A stretch of 64,000 nt of DNA from Streptomyces seoulensis. Lineage in GTDB: Bacteria; Actinomycetota; Actinomycetes; Streptomycetales; Streptomycetaceae. Shown piece by piece: positions 52,644 through 61,193 of the stretch. The DNA is taken from the NCBI GenBank assembly GCA_013364255.1, contig CP054936.1, forward strand, positions 3,750,853 through 3,814,852. Direction: 5' to 3'. Numbering within the stretch: the stretch's first letter is position 1; the number at the start of each line of letters is the position of its first letter. Both the position numbers and the translations under genes were made by a program. A model generated the notes under the pieces. It was not told where the DNA came from, searched no databases, and worked only from the letters and a program-made list of their open reading frames with translations.

Positions 52644-52806
52644 GCGTATGCACGGCGGACGACGCGGAATCGCCCGACGGGCCCCATAGGGCCGATGGAA
52701 CGCAGGGGGAGTTGACGGCGCACGTATGGTGGAACGGAAGCGCATCGACGCCCGCCCCGGGCTGTGAGCCGGGCGGGCCGGACGGGGGAAGAAAGGTGCG
52801 TGCCCG

Positions 52807-53001
52807 ATGGCGATCGGGCTCCTCTCCGCGATTGCTGCCGTGTTCTACGGGAGCACGGTCTCGATCCTTGCTCTGACTGCGACCTTCGCCCGGCGGCGCA
52901 CACTGCGGTGTGAAGCGCGCAGCACCCTGGCCGTCCTGATGCGGGGGAGAACGGCGGAATCGCTGCAGGCAGACCGCGCGGCATCAGGCCCAGACAGCTG
53001 A
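52807..53001 (+). CDS. possible small membrane protein
   Basis: A 64-codon open frame reads MAIGLLSAIAAVFYGSTVSIL, one hydrophobic helix, then a basic stretch (FARRRTLRCEARS) and a polar tail. GAAAGG lies 11 bases upstream, which is acceptable. The pattern of a single helix followed by Arg residues suits a small membrane protein, but I recognise no family. Coding status is uncertain. Confidence 0.4.
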   Translation: MAIGLLSAIAAVFYGSTVSILALTATFARRRTLRCEARSTLAVLMRGRTAESLQADRAASGPDS

Positions 53002-53091
53002 GCGGTCACGGCACAGTGAAGTGCGCACCGGCGGCGCCAGGTTCCTGTGGCGCGGCATCGCACCCGCTACGAAAGGACCGCCACCCTCTGC

Positions 53092-53199
53092 TTGGCCGGA
53101 CTCCACGTCGCAGGCGTCTTGGCCGGACTCCACGTCGCAGGCGTCTTGGCCGGACTCCACGTCGCAGGCGTCTTGGCCGGACTCCACGTCGCAGGCGTC
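53092..53199. repeat. four perfect 27-bp tandem repeats
   Basis: The 27-base unit starting TTGGCCGGACTCCACG occurs at 53092, 53119, 53146 and 53173 without a mismatch. Both strands stay open through the array (SWPDSTSQA-type repeats forward, ESGQDACDV-type repeats reverse), because 27 is a multiple of three. No ribosome binding site supports either frame. It lies just after the holA stop, between the small frame at 52807 and holA. Confidence 0.95.
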
Positions 53200-53247
53200 T
53201 TCCTCTGGTCCACCCGCTGATCCCCCCGCTGATCCAAACGAGAAACC

Positions 53248-54237
53248 CTAGCCCCGCCCGCGCGACCGCGCCGCGCGGGCGATGGTCACCACCGCTTTCT
53301 CCAAGGCGTACTCCGGGTCGTCGCCGCCGCCCTTCACGCCCGCGTCCGCCTCGGCCACCGCGCGCAGCGCCACGGCGACCCCGTCCGGGGTCCAGCCGCG
53401 CATCTGCTGTCGTACCCGGTCGATCTTCCACGGCGGCATGCCCAGCTCACGGGCGAGATCGGCGGGCCGGCCGCCGCGCGCGGAGGACAGCTTCCCGATC
53501 GCCCGGACGCCCTGCGCCAGCGCGCTGGTGATCAGCACCGGCGCGACCCCCGTGGCGAGCGACCAGCGCAGCGCCTCCAGGGCCTCCGCCGCCCGTCCCT
53601 CCACGGCCCGGTCGGCGACGGTGAAGCTGGAGGCCTCCGCACGGCCGGTGTAGTAGCGCCCGACGACGGCCTCGTCGATCGTGCCCTCCACGTCGGCGAC
53701 CAGCTGCGACACCGCCGACGCCAGCTCGCGCAGATCGCTGCCGATCGCGTCGACCAGCGCCTGGCAGGCCTCGGGCGTCGCCGAACGCCCCAGAGCGCGG
53801 AACTCGGCGCGGACGAAGGCGAGCCGGTCGGCCGGCTTCGTCATCTTCGGGCAGGCCACCTCCCGCGCCCCCGCCTTGCGTGCCGCGTCCAGCAGCCCCT
53901 TGCCCTTGGCGCCGCCCGCGTGCAGCAGCACGAGGGTGATCTCCTCGGCGGGCGAGCCGAGATACGCCTTCACGTCCTTGACCGTGTCGGACGACAGGTC
54001 CTGCGCGTTGCGCACGACGACGACCTTGCGCTCGGCGAAGAGCGACGGGCTGGTCAGCTCGGCGAGGGTGCCGGGCTGCAACTGGTCCGGGGTGAGGTCG
54101 CGTACGTCCGTGTCGGCGTCGGCGGCACGGGCGGCGGCCACCACCTCCTGCACGGCACGGTCGAGCAGCAGGTCCTCCTGGCCCACGGCAAGCGTCACCG
54201 GGGCGAGAGAGTCGTCGTTCGCAGTCTTCCTGGCCAT
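53248..54237 (-). CDS. holA: DNA polymerase III subunit delta
   Basis: HolA is the clamp-loader subunit that opens the sliding clamp at the replication fork. The 329-residue protein has the AAA-like N-terminal part (VTLAVGQEDLLLDRAVQEV, ERKVVVVRNAQDL) and the C-terminal collar domain (AEALEALRWSLATGVAPVLI, LARELGMPPWKIDRVRQQ). The ATG at 54237 (MARKTANDD) has GATGCT seven bases upstream and no ribosome binding site; an ATG ten codons upstream is less likely. Tandem arrays of 27-bp units stand on both sides of the gene. Confidence 0.93.
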   Translation of the reverse strand: MARKTANDDSLAPVTLAVGQEDLLLDRAVQEVVAAARAADADTDVRDLTPDQLQPGTLAELTSPSLFAERKVVVVRNAQDLSSDTVKDVKAYLGSPAEEITLVLLHAGGAKGKGLLDAARKAGAREVACPKMTKPADRLAFVRAEFRALGRSATPEACQALVDAIGSDLRELASAVSQLVADVEGTIDEAVVGRYYTGRAEASSFTVADRAVEGRAAEALEALRWSLATGVAPVLITSALAQGVRAIGKLSSARGGRPADLARELGMPPWKIDRVRQQMRGWTPDGVAVALRAVAEADAGVKGGGDDPEYALEKAVVTIARAARSRGRG

Positions 54238-54280
54238 TGCGTCAAGCATCCCACGGGCCACTGACAACGCCGCCCGCCAC

Positions 54281-54415
54281 GGAGGCCGAGGCCACGCCGC
54301 TCACGGTGGAGGCCGAGGCCGCACCGCCCGAGGTGGAGGCCGAGGCCGCGCAGCCCGCGGTGGAGGCCGAGGCCGCGCAGCCCGCGGTGGAGGTCCGGGC
54401 CGCGCGGGTCACGGC
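54281..54415. repeat. 27-bp tandem repeats upstream of holA
   Basis: Units of the type GGAGGCCGAGGCCGCGCAGC start at 54281, 54308, 54335 and 54362, with a diverged fifth at 54389 that runs into the stop of the next gene. Units 3 and 4 are identical. The array fills the space between a small conserved gene and holA. Confidence 0.85.
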
Positions 54416-54654
54416 TCCTCCCGCCAGCCGTCCCACCGGGACGCGAACTCGTCCAGCTCGCCGGGGTCGAGCCGTTGCGCGTCGTCGTGCAGGACGACGA
54501 GCCACTGGGCGTCCTCGGCGTCGTCCTCCCCGGCCAGCGCGTCCCGTACGAGCCGGGGCTCCTCGTCGATCCCGAACCGCTCCCCCAGCGCCTCGGCCAC
54601 CTCTTCCGCCGCGTCGCGGTCGGGCAGCACCAGCACATGTCTCACATCACTCAC
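54409..54654 (-). CDS. small acidic protein of unknown function
   Basis: The 81-residue product begins SDVRHVLVLPDRDAAEEVAEAL and ends LDEFASRWDGWREEP. It is acidic, with a predicted mix of strands and helices and no known domain. I take the GTG at 54654 because GACAAT lies seven bases upstream, as in other leaderless genes here; the ATG at 54663 overlaps that hexamer. The position just upstream of holA, on the same strand, is probably conserved in Streptomyces. Function is unknown. Confidence 0.65.
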   Translation of the reverse strand: MSDVRHVLVLPDRDAAEEVAEALGERFGIDEEPRLVRDALAGEDDAEDAQWLVVLHDDAQRLDPGELDEFASRWDGWREEP

Positions 54655-54722
54655 GCGAGCCATTGTCCGGCACCGGGCATGGGCGGCCGTACCTCTGAGG
54701 TCTCAGGGGCGGACGGGCGGGC

Positions 54723-55604
54723 TCAGCCCTTGGGCACGACCTGGACGTCGAGTTCGACCTCGATGGTGGGGCCGACCGCCGCGATCCCGCGCGCCAGCAT
54801 CGACTGCCAGCTCACGGTGTAGTCGTCGCGGTGCAGTTCGGCGGTGGCCCGGCAGGCCGCCCGCGCCTCGCCCTCCATGCCGTTGCCCAGACCCAGGTAC
54901 TCCGCGTCCAGGGTGACCGTACGGGTCACGCCGTGCAGCGACAGCGCCCCGGTGACGGCCCACCGGTTGCCGCCGCGGTGCGCGAACCGGTCGCTGTAGA
55001 ACTCCAGGGTCGGGAAACGGGACACGTCCAGGAAGTCGGGCGAGCGCAGGTGGTCGTCGCGCATCCGGACGTTGGTGTCGATGGAGGCGGCGTCGATCAC
55101 CACGTGCATCGCCGACTGCTCCATGTCCGGGGCGATCCGCACCGCCCCGGCGAAGGAGTTGAACCGGCCGTGGATCCGGGCCAGGCCGATGTGCCGGGCG
55201 CTGAAGCCGATCGAGGAGTGCGTCGGGTCGATCTCCCAGTCACCGGGCGCGGGCAGGTGCGGCGGCTGGGCGGCCTGCAACGACACGTCGCCCAGCGAGG
55301 TGAGCGAATCCGCCGCGACCGAGGCGGCGACCCGCAGGGGCGCGTACGCCTCGGCGGCCACCGCGAGCCGGTACTCCCCCTCGGGCACGGTCGTGACGAA
55401 GGACCCGTAGGGGTCCGTCCAACCGCCGACCACCTTGCGCCCGGCGGCGTCGGTGACCGTGAACTCCGCCTGCGGCACGGGCTGGCCGACCGGATCGAGC
55501 ACCCGGCAGCTCAGCACCCCCGCGCTCGGTGGGGTGGGCACCGCCGCCAGGGGACTCGTCCGTTGCCCACGCTTCGCGCGGCTTCCCAGCAAGCGGCCGA
55601 TCAT
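54723..55604 (-). CDS. YceI-family protein with N-terminal Ig-like domain
   Basis: The 293-residue protein has a carboxypeptidase-regulatory-like beta domain at about 30-105 (GQPVPQAEFTVTDAAGRKVVGG, TTVPEGEYRLAVAAEAY). A YceI lipocalin-like domain follows (WEIDPTHSSIGFSARHIGLARIHGRFNSF, then LSLHGVTRTVTLDAEYLG), which binds isoprenoid-like lipids in known structures. There is no signal peptide, so it is cytoplasmic or exported another way. The ATG has GAAGGTG six bases upstream. Palindromic sequences in front suggest MarR-type control. Confidence 0.9.
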   Translation of the reverse strand: MIGRLLGSRAKRGQRTSPLAAVPTPPSAGVLSCRVLDPVGQPVPQAEFTVTDAAGRKVVGGWTDPYGSFVTTVPEGEYRLAVAAEAYAPLRVAASVAADSLTSLGDVSLQAAQPPHLPAPGDWEIDPTHSSIGFSARHIGLARIHGRFNSFAGAVRIAPDMEQSAMHVVIDAASIDTNVRMRDDHLRSPDFLDVSRFPTLEFYSDRFAHRGGNRWAVTGALSLHGVTRTVTLDAEYLGLGNGMEGEARAACRATAELHRDDYTVSWQSMLARGIAAVGPTIEVELDVQVVPKG

Positions 55605-55631
55605 CTACGACACCTTCTGCACCATGTGAGA

Positions 55632-55642
55632 ACAACTGTTGT
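55632..55642. promoter_or_regulatory. ACAACTGTTGT palindrome upstream of the YceI gene
   Basis: This 11-bp palindrome overlaps a TTGACA-like hexamer on the minus strand, and a second palindrome TCATCGATGA follows about 16 bases away. Both suit operators for a MarR-like or similar repressor. Confidence 0.4.
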
Positions 55643-55760
55643 CAATGACGCATTCGATCATCGATGACACTTTCGAGGCAACACGGGGGTACATCGCAGG
55701 AAACCAGCAGATGTGCTGGGACCGCACCCGACTGGTGCGACTGGGCGGGTGTGGCCCGAT

Positions 55761-56588
55761 TCACCCGCTGACGCCCGGATCGCGCACCGTCGGCACGGCG
55801 TCGAGCCGGATGCCGAACCGCTCCCGGTAGAGCGAGAGCACCTCGTCGTCCGAGACCGCCTCCCGCACGTCACGCGCCCCGTCGGCCCCGGTCGTGGTCA
55901 GGGTGCGCCCGCTGAGCGTGATCCGCCCGCCGTCCCCGGTGAGCCGGGAGCACACCAGGGACCGCGTGAAGTGCGAGTCGGGCGAGGTGCGGTGCCACCA
56001 GGCCCCGGCCGTGAAGTCCGCGAGGACCCGGGGCCGCGTCTCCAGCCGGTAGCAGGCGGCGCCGTCCCGCAGGACGTCGAGATCGACGCCGCAGCCGTCC
56101 CGCGCACACCCCTCCCCCGCCACTTCGACGAGGGTGAACGTCCCGCCCGGATCGCCCTGTTCCGCCCGCTCCCCGAACGCCAGCGGGAAGTGGCTGTGCG
56201 CCCCGAACCCCACGTCGGCCAGCCAGTCGCCGCCGTCCGCCGTCCGCACCCGCAGCGCCATGTGGTCGTACGGGATCCCGAGCCGCCCCGCCTCCTCCCC
56301 GTGCACCCGCGCCGCGAGCACGGTCACCTCGAACCCCAGCGCGGTGAGCAACGCGCCGAACGCGCCGTTGAGTTCGTAGCAGAACCCGCCCCGCCGCGCG
56401 CCCACCACCTTGTCCAGCAGCCGCTTCTCCGCCAGCACGATCTCCTCTCCGAGGTGGATCGAGAGGTTCTCGAAGGGCACCGTCCGCAGGTGCCGCACAT
56501 GCAGCTCGCGCAGCGCGGCACCGGTGGGCGAGGCGGGGCGCCCGGCCCCGATACGGCGAAGGTAGGCGTCGGTCTCGGCGGCATCCAT
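55761..56588 (-). CDS. nat: arylamine N-acetyltransferase
   Basis: NAT transfers acetyl from acetyl-CoA to arylamines and hydrazines, and related enzymes close amide rings in ansamycin synthesis. The 275-residue protein has the catalytic triad: Cys in ARRGGFCYELNGAFGAL near residue 69, His in GIPYDHMALRV and Asp in LADVGFGAHSHFPL. N-terminal LRELHVRHLRTVPFENLSIH is the family start. The length fits stand-alone xenobiotic NATs. The gene has no polyketide genes around it. GAGACT lies six bases before the ATG. Confidence 0.93.
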   Translation of the reverse strand: MDAAETDAYLRRIGAGRPASPTGAALRELHVRHLRTVPFENLSIHLGEEIVLAEKRLLDKVVGARRGGFCYELNGAFGALLTALGFEVTVLAARVHGEEAGRLGIPYDHMALRVRTADGGDWLADVGFGAHSHFPLAFGERAEQGDPGGTFTLVEVAGEGCARDGCGVDLDVLRDGAACYRLETRPRVLADFTAGAWWHRTSPDSHFTRSLVCSRLTGDGGRITLSGRTLTTTGADGARDVREAVSDDEVLSLYRERFGIRLDAVPTVRDPGVSG

Positions 56589-56661
56589 GCGCCAAGTCTC
56601 GCGCGCCGGCGAACGCGCGGGAGACGCGGGAGACTCGGCGCCCCGCGGCCGGGCCGCGGCC

Positions 56662-57027
56662 TCAGGGAACCAGGGTCCCCTGGTGGAAGTACAGCCGCCA
56701 GCCGGTCCCGCTCAGCCGCCACAGGGAGCTGCGCCGGGCCAGCCGTCCGTCGTGGTCGGAGAAGTACGTCAGGTGGACGAGGCCCGGGGCGAGGACGACG
56801 CCGGACATCTCACTGACGACGACCGGGGACTCCTCGCTCACCGATCCACTCGACGTCACCTCAAGGATGGAGTCCCGGTCCCACCACCGCCCGGAAGCCC
56901 CGATCTCGGTGAACTCGGGGTCCAGCAGTTCCAGCACCTGTTCCCGCGAAGCCCGCACCGCACCGTCGAGAAGCCGCAACTCCGCGTCCACAGCGGCCTG
57001 AACAGCCGTTTCGTTCGTCTCCGTCAT
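56662..57027 (-). CDS. DUF4440 / SnoaL-like protein
   Basis: The 121-residue protein has the NTF2-like cone fold of the DUF4440 group: DAELRLLDGAVRASREQVLELLDPEFTEIGASG, then VHLTYFSDHDGRLARRSSLWR and GWRLYFHQGT. The pocket could hold a small ligand, but no catalytic residues can be named. TAGGGT stands six bases before the ATG and there is no ribosome binding site, again suggesting a leaderless message. It precedes nat on the same strand by 73 bases. Confidence 0.88.
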   Translation of the reverse strand: MTETNETAVQAAVDAELRLLDGAVRASREQVLELLDPEFTEIGASGRWWDRDSILEVTSSGSVSEESPVVVSEMSGVVLAPGLVHLTYFSDHDGRLARRSSLWRLSGTGWRLYFHQGTLVP

Positions 57028-57083
57028 GCGGAGACCCTACGTACCCGCCCCTGCCGAGCCCCAGCCATCAACGGCCACCGCCC

Positions 57084-59741
57084 CTAACCGTTGACCGCCA
57101 CCGCCCGCAGCTCCCTCCCCTCCCCCGTCACCGCGATCGGCCCGTCGTGGTCCGTGCGCAGGACCGCCGCGCCCTGGGCGCGCAGGGCGGTGACCGTGCG
57201 GGGAGCGGGGTGGCCGTAGGGGTTGTCGGTGCCGCAGGAGATGAGGGCGAGGCGCGGGGCCGCCAGGCGCAGCAGGTCCGGGTCCTGGTAGGCCGAACCG
57301 TGGTGGGCGACCTTGAGGACGTCCACGTGTATCAGGCCCGCGGCCGCCGGCGAGTGCAGCAGGGCCTGCTGGGACGGGGGTTCCAGGTCGCCCAGGAGCA
57401 GCAGGCGCAGGCCGCCGGACCGCACCAGCAGGGTGACGCTGGCGTCGTTCGGACCGTCCGGCGACAGGGACGCGAGGGGTGGCGGCCAGAGCACCTGCCA
57501 GGACAGGTCGCCGGTGCGGCGTTCTTCGCCGGCGACGGCTCCGACGAGCGGGATGCCCCGCCCGGCCGCCTCCCGGCGGACGAACTCCGCCTGCTCCGCC
57601 GGTTCTTCGTAGCCCGTCGTCTCGATCGCGCCCACCTGGCGTCCCCGCAGCACACCGGGCAGGCCGGCCACGTGGTCCGCGTGGAAGTGGGTCAGGACGA
57701 GGAGCGGGATCCTGGTGATGCCGAGGGTGCGCAGGCACCGGTCCACCGGCTTCGGGTCGGGGCCCGCGTCCACCACCACCCCGGCGCCCGGCCCCGTCGC
57801 GAGCACCGTCGCGTCACCCTGTCCCACGTCGCACATCGCGAACCGCCAGCCCGGCGGCGGCCAGCCCGTCACCACCCGGGTCAACGGCGGCGGCCGCACC
57901 ACCGCCAGCAGGAGCAGCGCCGCGCACACACCGCACAGCCAGCGGTGTCTCACCAGCCGTCCGCCCAGGAGGACGACCGCCGCCGTGAGCAGGGCCAGCA
58001 GCAGCGCGCCGGTCCAGCTGCCCGGCCAGTCCACTCCCCCGCCGGGCAGCGCCGCCCCGGTCCGGGCCACCCGCGCCAGCCACCCGGCGGGCCAGCCGGC
58101 GCACCAGGCCAGCGCCTCGGCCACCGGCATCGCGAACGGCGCCGCCGCCAGGGCCGCGAAGCCCAGCACCGTGGCGGGGGCGACCGCGATCTCCGCCAGC
58201 AGGTTGCACGGCACCGCGACCAGGCTCACCCGGGCCGACAGCACGGCGACGACCGGCGCGCACACCGCCTGCGCCGCGGCCGCCGCGGCCAGTGCCTCGG
58301 CCAGGCGCGCGGGCACCCGGCGCCGGCGCAGCGCCGTACTCCAGCGGGGTGCCAGGGTGAGCAGCGCGCCGGTCGCCAGCACCGACAGCAGGAAGCCGTA
58401 CCCGCGGGCCAGCCACGGGTCGTAGAGCACCAGCAGCAGGACCGCCGTCGCCAGGGCCGGGAGCAGCGATCTGCGGCGGCCGGTCGCGAGCGCCAGCAGC
58501 GCCACGGCTCCGCACGCCGCGGCCCGCAGCACGCTCGGGTCGGGCCGGCACACCACCACGAAACCCAGCGTGAGCCCGCCGCCCACCAGCGCGGTGGTCC
58601 GCAGCGGCAGGCCGAGTCTCGGCGCCAGGCCGCGGCGCTCGACGTGCTGGGCGCGGCCGGGCGGGCCGAGGAGCAGGGCCAGCAGGATCGTGAGGTTGCT
58701 CCCGGAGACGGCCAGGGTGTGGGCGAGGTCCGTCTCCTTGAAGGCGGCGTCCAGCTCCGGGGTGATCCGCGAGGTGTCTCCCACCACCAGCCCCGGCAGC
58801 AGCGCCCGCGCGTCCGCCGGGAGTCCGTCGGTCGCCGTGCGCAGTCCGGCTCTCAGCCGTCCGGCCAGCCGCTGCGTGGCGGACGGCGCCCCGATCACCT
58901 CGGGAGCCGCCCGGTCCCGGACCCGCAGGACCGCCGCGACCTGGTCGCCGCCCGTCAGCGGGGGTTGCGACCGGGCCGTCACCCTCAGCCTGGTGGACGG
59001 CAGCAGCGCCAGCCAGGGCGAGCGTCGCTCGGCGTCTCTCCCGCCTGTGTGCCCTCGGGTGTCGACGAGGATCAGCACCGGTGTGCGGGTCACCGCGGCG
59101 CCCGTCGTGCCGGGCCCTTCGACGCGCCGTACCTCCGCCTCGATCAGCACCGAGACCGGCGCCATGTGGTCGCCGCTGACCCGGGGCCGGGTGAGCCGGG
59201 GGTCGGAGGTCAGCTCCACCTCCGCGGTCACCGTGGCGGACTGCCGCGCCAGGGCCGGCACCGGACCGCGCCGCACGTCCGCTCCGTGCAGCCCCGCCGA
59301 GGCGGAGGCCGCCGACGCGCCGAGCAGCACGGCGGCGACGGTCGTACGCGCCCAGGCGTGCGGGCGGAAGCCGGGGCCGTGCGGGCGGAGGCCGGGGCCA
59401 CGCGGGCGGAGGCCGGGGCCACGGTGCCTTCGGCCTGCGAGCAGGAGTGCGACGGCGGCGGTCAGGCACACGGCCGCGAAGCCCGTCACCCATCCCGCCG
59501 GGGCGTCCAGCGCCAGGGCCGCCGTCGCCCACGCGGCGAGCGCCGGGGGGAGGAGTCGTAAGTCGGCCGGTCCCTCCTGCCGGGGGTGGGCCGCTCCGAG
59601 CCGGTTCCCGGAGGCGGCGTGCACCTCTGCGCGGGTGCGGGGCGCTGAGGTGGGGGCGGGAGCGGGGGTTTCCGGGGTGGGTGCGGGGGCCTCCGTGGTG
59701 GTCGCAGAGGGTTCCGTGGTGGGCGCGGGGCGGCGGTTCAT
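57084..59741 (-). CDS. comEC: ComEC/Rec2 DNA-uptake channel protein
   Basis: ComEC forms the inner membrane channel for single-stranded DNA in natural transformation. The 885-residue protein has an N-terminal Pro-rich tail, early membrane helices, an OB-like extracellular segment, and the Competence domain (LAHTLAVSGSNLTILLALL). A C-terminal MBL domain follows (CDVGQGDATVLATG, LLVLTHFHADHVAGLPG, VAHHGSAYQD). A Gly/Pro/Arg repeat GPGLRPRGPGLRPHGPGFRP lies near residue 110. The ATG overlaps the comEA stop (ATGA). Streptomyces is not known as naturally competent, so the gene's role there is unclear. Confidence 0.93.
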   Translation of the reverse strand: MNRRPAPTTEPSATTTEAPAPTPETPAPAPTSAPRTRAEVHAASGNRLGAAHPRQEGPADLRLLPPALAAWATAALALDAPAGWVTGFAAVCLTAAVALLLAGRRHRGPGLRPRGPGLRPHGPGFRPHAWARTTVAAVLLGASAASASAGLHGADVRRGPVPALARQSATVTAEVELTSDPRLTRPRVSGDHMAPVSVLIEAEVRRVEGPGTTGAAVTRTPVLILVDTRGHTGGRDAERRSPWLALLPSTRLRVTARSQPPLTGGDQVAAVLRVRDRAAPEVIGAPSATQRLAGRLRAGLRTATDGLPADARALLPGLVVGDTSRITPELDAAFKETDLAHTLAVSGSNLTILLALLLGPPGRAQHVERRGLAPRLGLPLRTTALVGGGLTLGFVVVCRPDPSVLRAAACGAVALLALATGRRRSLLPALATAVLLLVLYDPWLARGYGFLLSVLATGALLTLAPRWSTALRRRRVPARLAEALAAAAAAQAVCAPVVAVLSARVSLVAVPCNLLAEIAVAPATVLGFAALAAAPFAMPVAEALAWCAGWPAGWLARVARTGAALPGGGVDWPGSWTGALLLALLTAAVVLLGGRLVRHRWLCGVCAALLLLAVVRPPPLTRVVTGWPPPGWRFAMCDVGQGDATVLATGPGAGVVVDAGPDPKPVDRCLRTLGITRIPLLVLTHFHADHVAGLPGVLRGRQVGAIETTGYEEPAEQAEFVRREAAGRGIPLVGAVAGEERRTGDLSWQVLWPPPLASLSPDGPNDASVTLLVRSGGLRLLLLGDLEPPSQQALLHSPAAAGLIHVDVLKVAHHGSAYQDPDLLRLAAPRLALISCGTDNPYGHPAPRTVTALRAQGAAVLRTDHDGPIAVTGEGRELRAVAVNG

Positions 59742-61030
59742 GGCCTGACCAGGGGGCGGAGGTCGGCGAAGCGGCGGTCGCCGATGCCGTTGACCTCGCG
59801 CAGTTGGTCCACCGAGCGGAAGCCGCCGTGCTGGGTGCGGTAGTCGACGATGTGCTGGGCCAGTACAGGGCCGACACCCGGCAGGGTCTCCAACTGCTCG
59901 ACGGTGGCGGTGCCGAGGGAGACCGGAGCCGTCGGACCGGCCGCCCGTCCCGAGCCGGACGTGCCCGCGGCGCCCGCTCCCGGCGCGGCCGGGCCCCCCG
60001 CCGGGACAGGTCCGCCCACCACCAGTTGTTCGCCGTCCACCAGGAACCTGGCCCGGTTGAGCGCGTCGAGGTCGGTGCCGGGCCGGGCGCCGCCCGCCGC
60101 CCGTAGCGCGTCGACGACCCGGGAGCCCGCCGGGAGGCGGTGGATGCCCGGATGCCGGACCTTGCCGCTGACGTCCACGACGACCTCCGGACCGGACGAG
60201 GCGGACGAGACCGTGACGTTGGCGCCGGCGGACGGCCGCGCGGAGCCCGGCCCGGTGTCCTTGTCCGACTCCCTTCCCGGGTAAGGAGCGGCGGCCCGGA
60301 CGGCCTCGGGGGCCCGTACCGTCTCGGTGCGGCCCGTCCAGAAGTGCTGGAGGGCGACGGCGGCCGCGACGGCGAGCACCACCGTGAGCGCGATCACGTT
60401 CCTGCGCTCCAGCCCGCAGCGGGTCTGAAGCCACAGGGGCACGCGATCCCGCAGCGCCGCTCCGGCCCGCTCTCGCCAGGCCGGCACCGCCCGTGCCGTC
60501 GGACCCGGCCTCGTCGTCGCCGTCGCCGTCGCCGTCGGTCCCCACGCCGCCACCGCCGTCGCCGTCGGCCCCGGTGGCATCACCGCCGTCGCCGTTGCCC
60601 TCGGCGGCGCCGCCTCCCCCACGGCGCCCTCACTCCTGTACCCGTACCCGTCGGCCCGGGTGAACGGGTTGCCCGCCGCGGGCGCGGTGGCCGGGGCGAC
60701 GGGAGCGGTGGCCGAGGCGGCTCTGTGTGTCGTCGCGTCGGCTCGGGCCGGTGGACGGTCGGTGTGCGACGGCCCTGCCTGGGCCGGGGGTTCCGTGAAC
60801 AGCACGTGCGCGCGTCGGCGCACCTCATCGGCCGACGCCTGTCGGCCCCCGGAGTCCCGGCGTCCGGCCCCGCGGCCGAATCCGCCCCCGGCCGCACGGC
60901 CGCCTTCGGCCGCACGGCCGCCCCCGTCCGCGCCGGGCGGCCGGCGGTGGCGGGCGCGGCCGTCCGAGCCGGGAAGTCGCCCCGGCCCACTCGTCGCGGT
61001 CGCTGTGCGTGAGCGTGATCGAAGTGCCAT
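59738..61030 (-). CDS. comEA: ComEA-like DNA-binding protein
   Basis: The 430-residue protein starts with about 200 low-complexity residues rich in Pro, Ala, Thr and Arg. A single membrane helix (NVIALTVVLAVAAAVALQHFW) follows, then an SLBB domain (VDVSGKVRHPGIHRLPAGSRV). It ends with two helix-hairpin-helix motifs (TATVEQLETLPGVGPVLAQHI and SVDQLREVNGIGDRRFADL). The long cytoplasmic tail is larger than in Bacillus ComEA. The ATG at 61030 has CATGCT six bases upstream. It is in one operon with comEC. Confidence 0.92.
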   Translation of the reverse strand: MALRSRSRTATATSGPGRLPGSDGRARHRRPPGADGGGRAAEGGRAAGGGFGRGAGRRDSGGRQASADEVRRRAHVLFTEPPAQAGPSHTDRPPARADATTHRAASATAPVAPATAPAAGNPFTRADGYGYRSEGAVGEAAPPRATATAVMPPGPTATAVAAWGPTATATATTRPGPTARAVPAWRERAGAALRDRVPLWLQTRCGLERRNVIALTVVLAVAAAVALQHFWTGRTETVRAPEAVRAAAPYPGRESDKDTGPGSARPSAGANVTVSSASSGPEVVVDVSGKVRHPGIHRLPAGSRVVDALRAAGGARPGTDLDALNRARFLVDGEQLVVGGPVPAGGPAAPGAGAAGTSGSGRAAGPTAPVSLGTATVEQLETLPGVGPVLAQHIVDYRTQHGGFRSVDQLREVNGIGDRRFADLRPLVRP

Positions 61031-61193
61031 GGGCCGAGCATGGGACAGCTCGGCACATCCGCGATGATCTTGGTCGAAATCCGTGGACGACCGCCTGGTT
61101 GTGGATAACTCCGTCACCCACACGAGTCACCGCAGCCCCAGCACCGCAACCCAGCACCACGGCCGTCAGCACAGCCTCACCCCAGCCGCCCCG

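Noticed and set aside
53021..53251. Plus-strand frame with four SWPDSTSQA repeats, and the minus-strand frame with ESGQDACDV repeats
   Set aside because: Both frames are open only because the repeat unit is 27 bases; neither has a ribosome binding site or a recognisable domain, so I list the DNA repeat only.
53092..54415. The 27-bp arrays as CRISPR
   Set aside because: Units are contiguous with no unique spacers, and no cas genes are present.
59228..59422. Repeat-coding frame within comEC (minus, 64 codons)
   Set aside because: It is an alternative frame over the Gly/Pro/Arg repeat of comEC, with no start signals.
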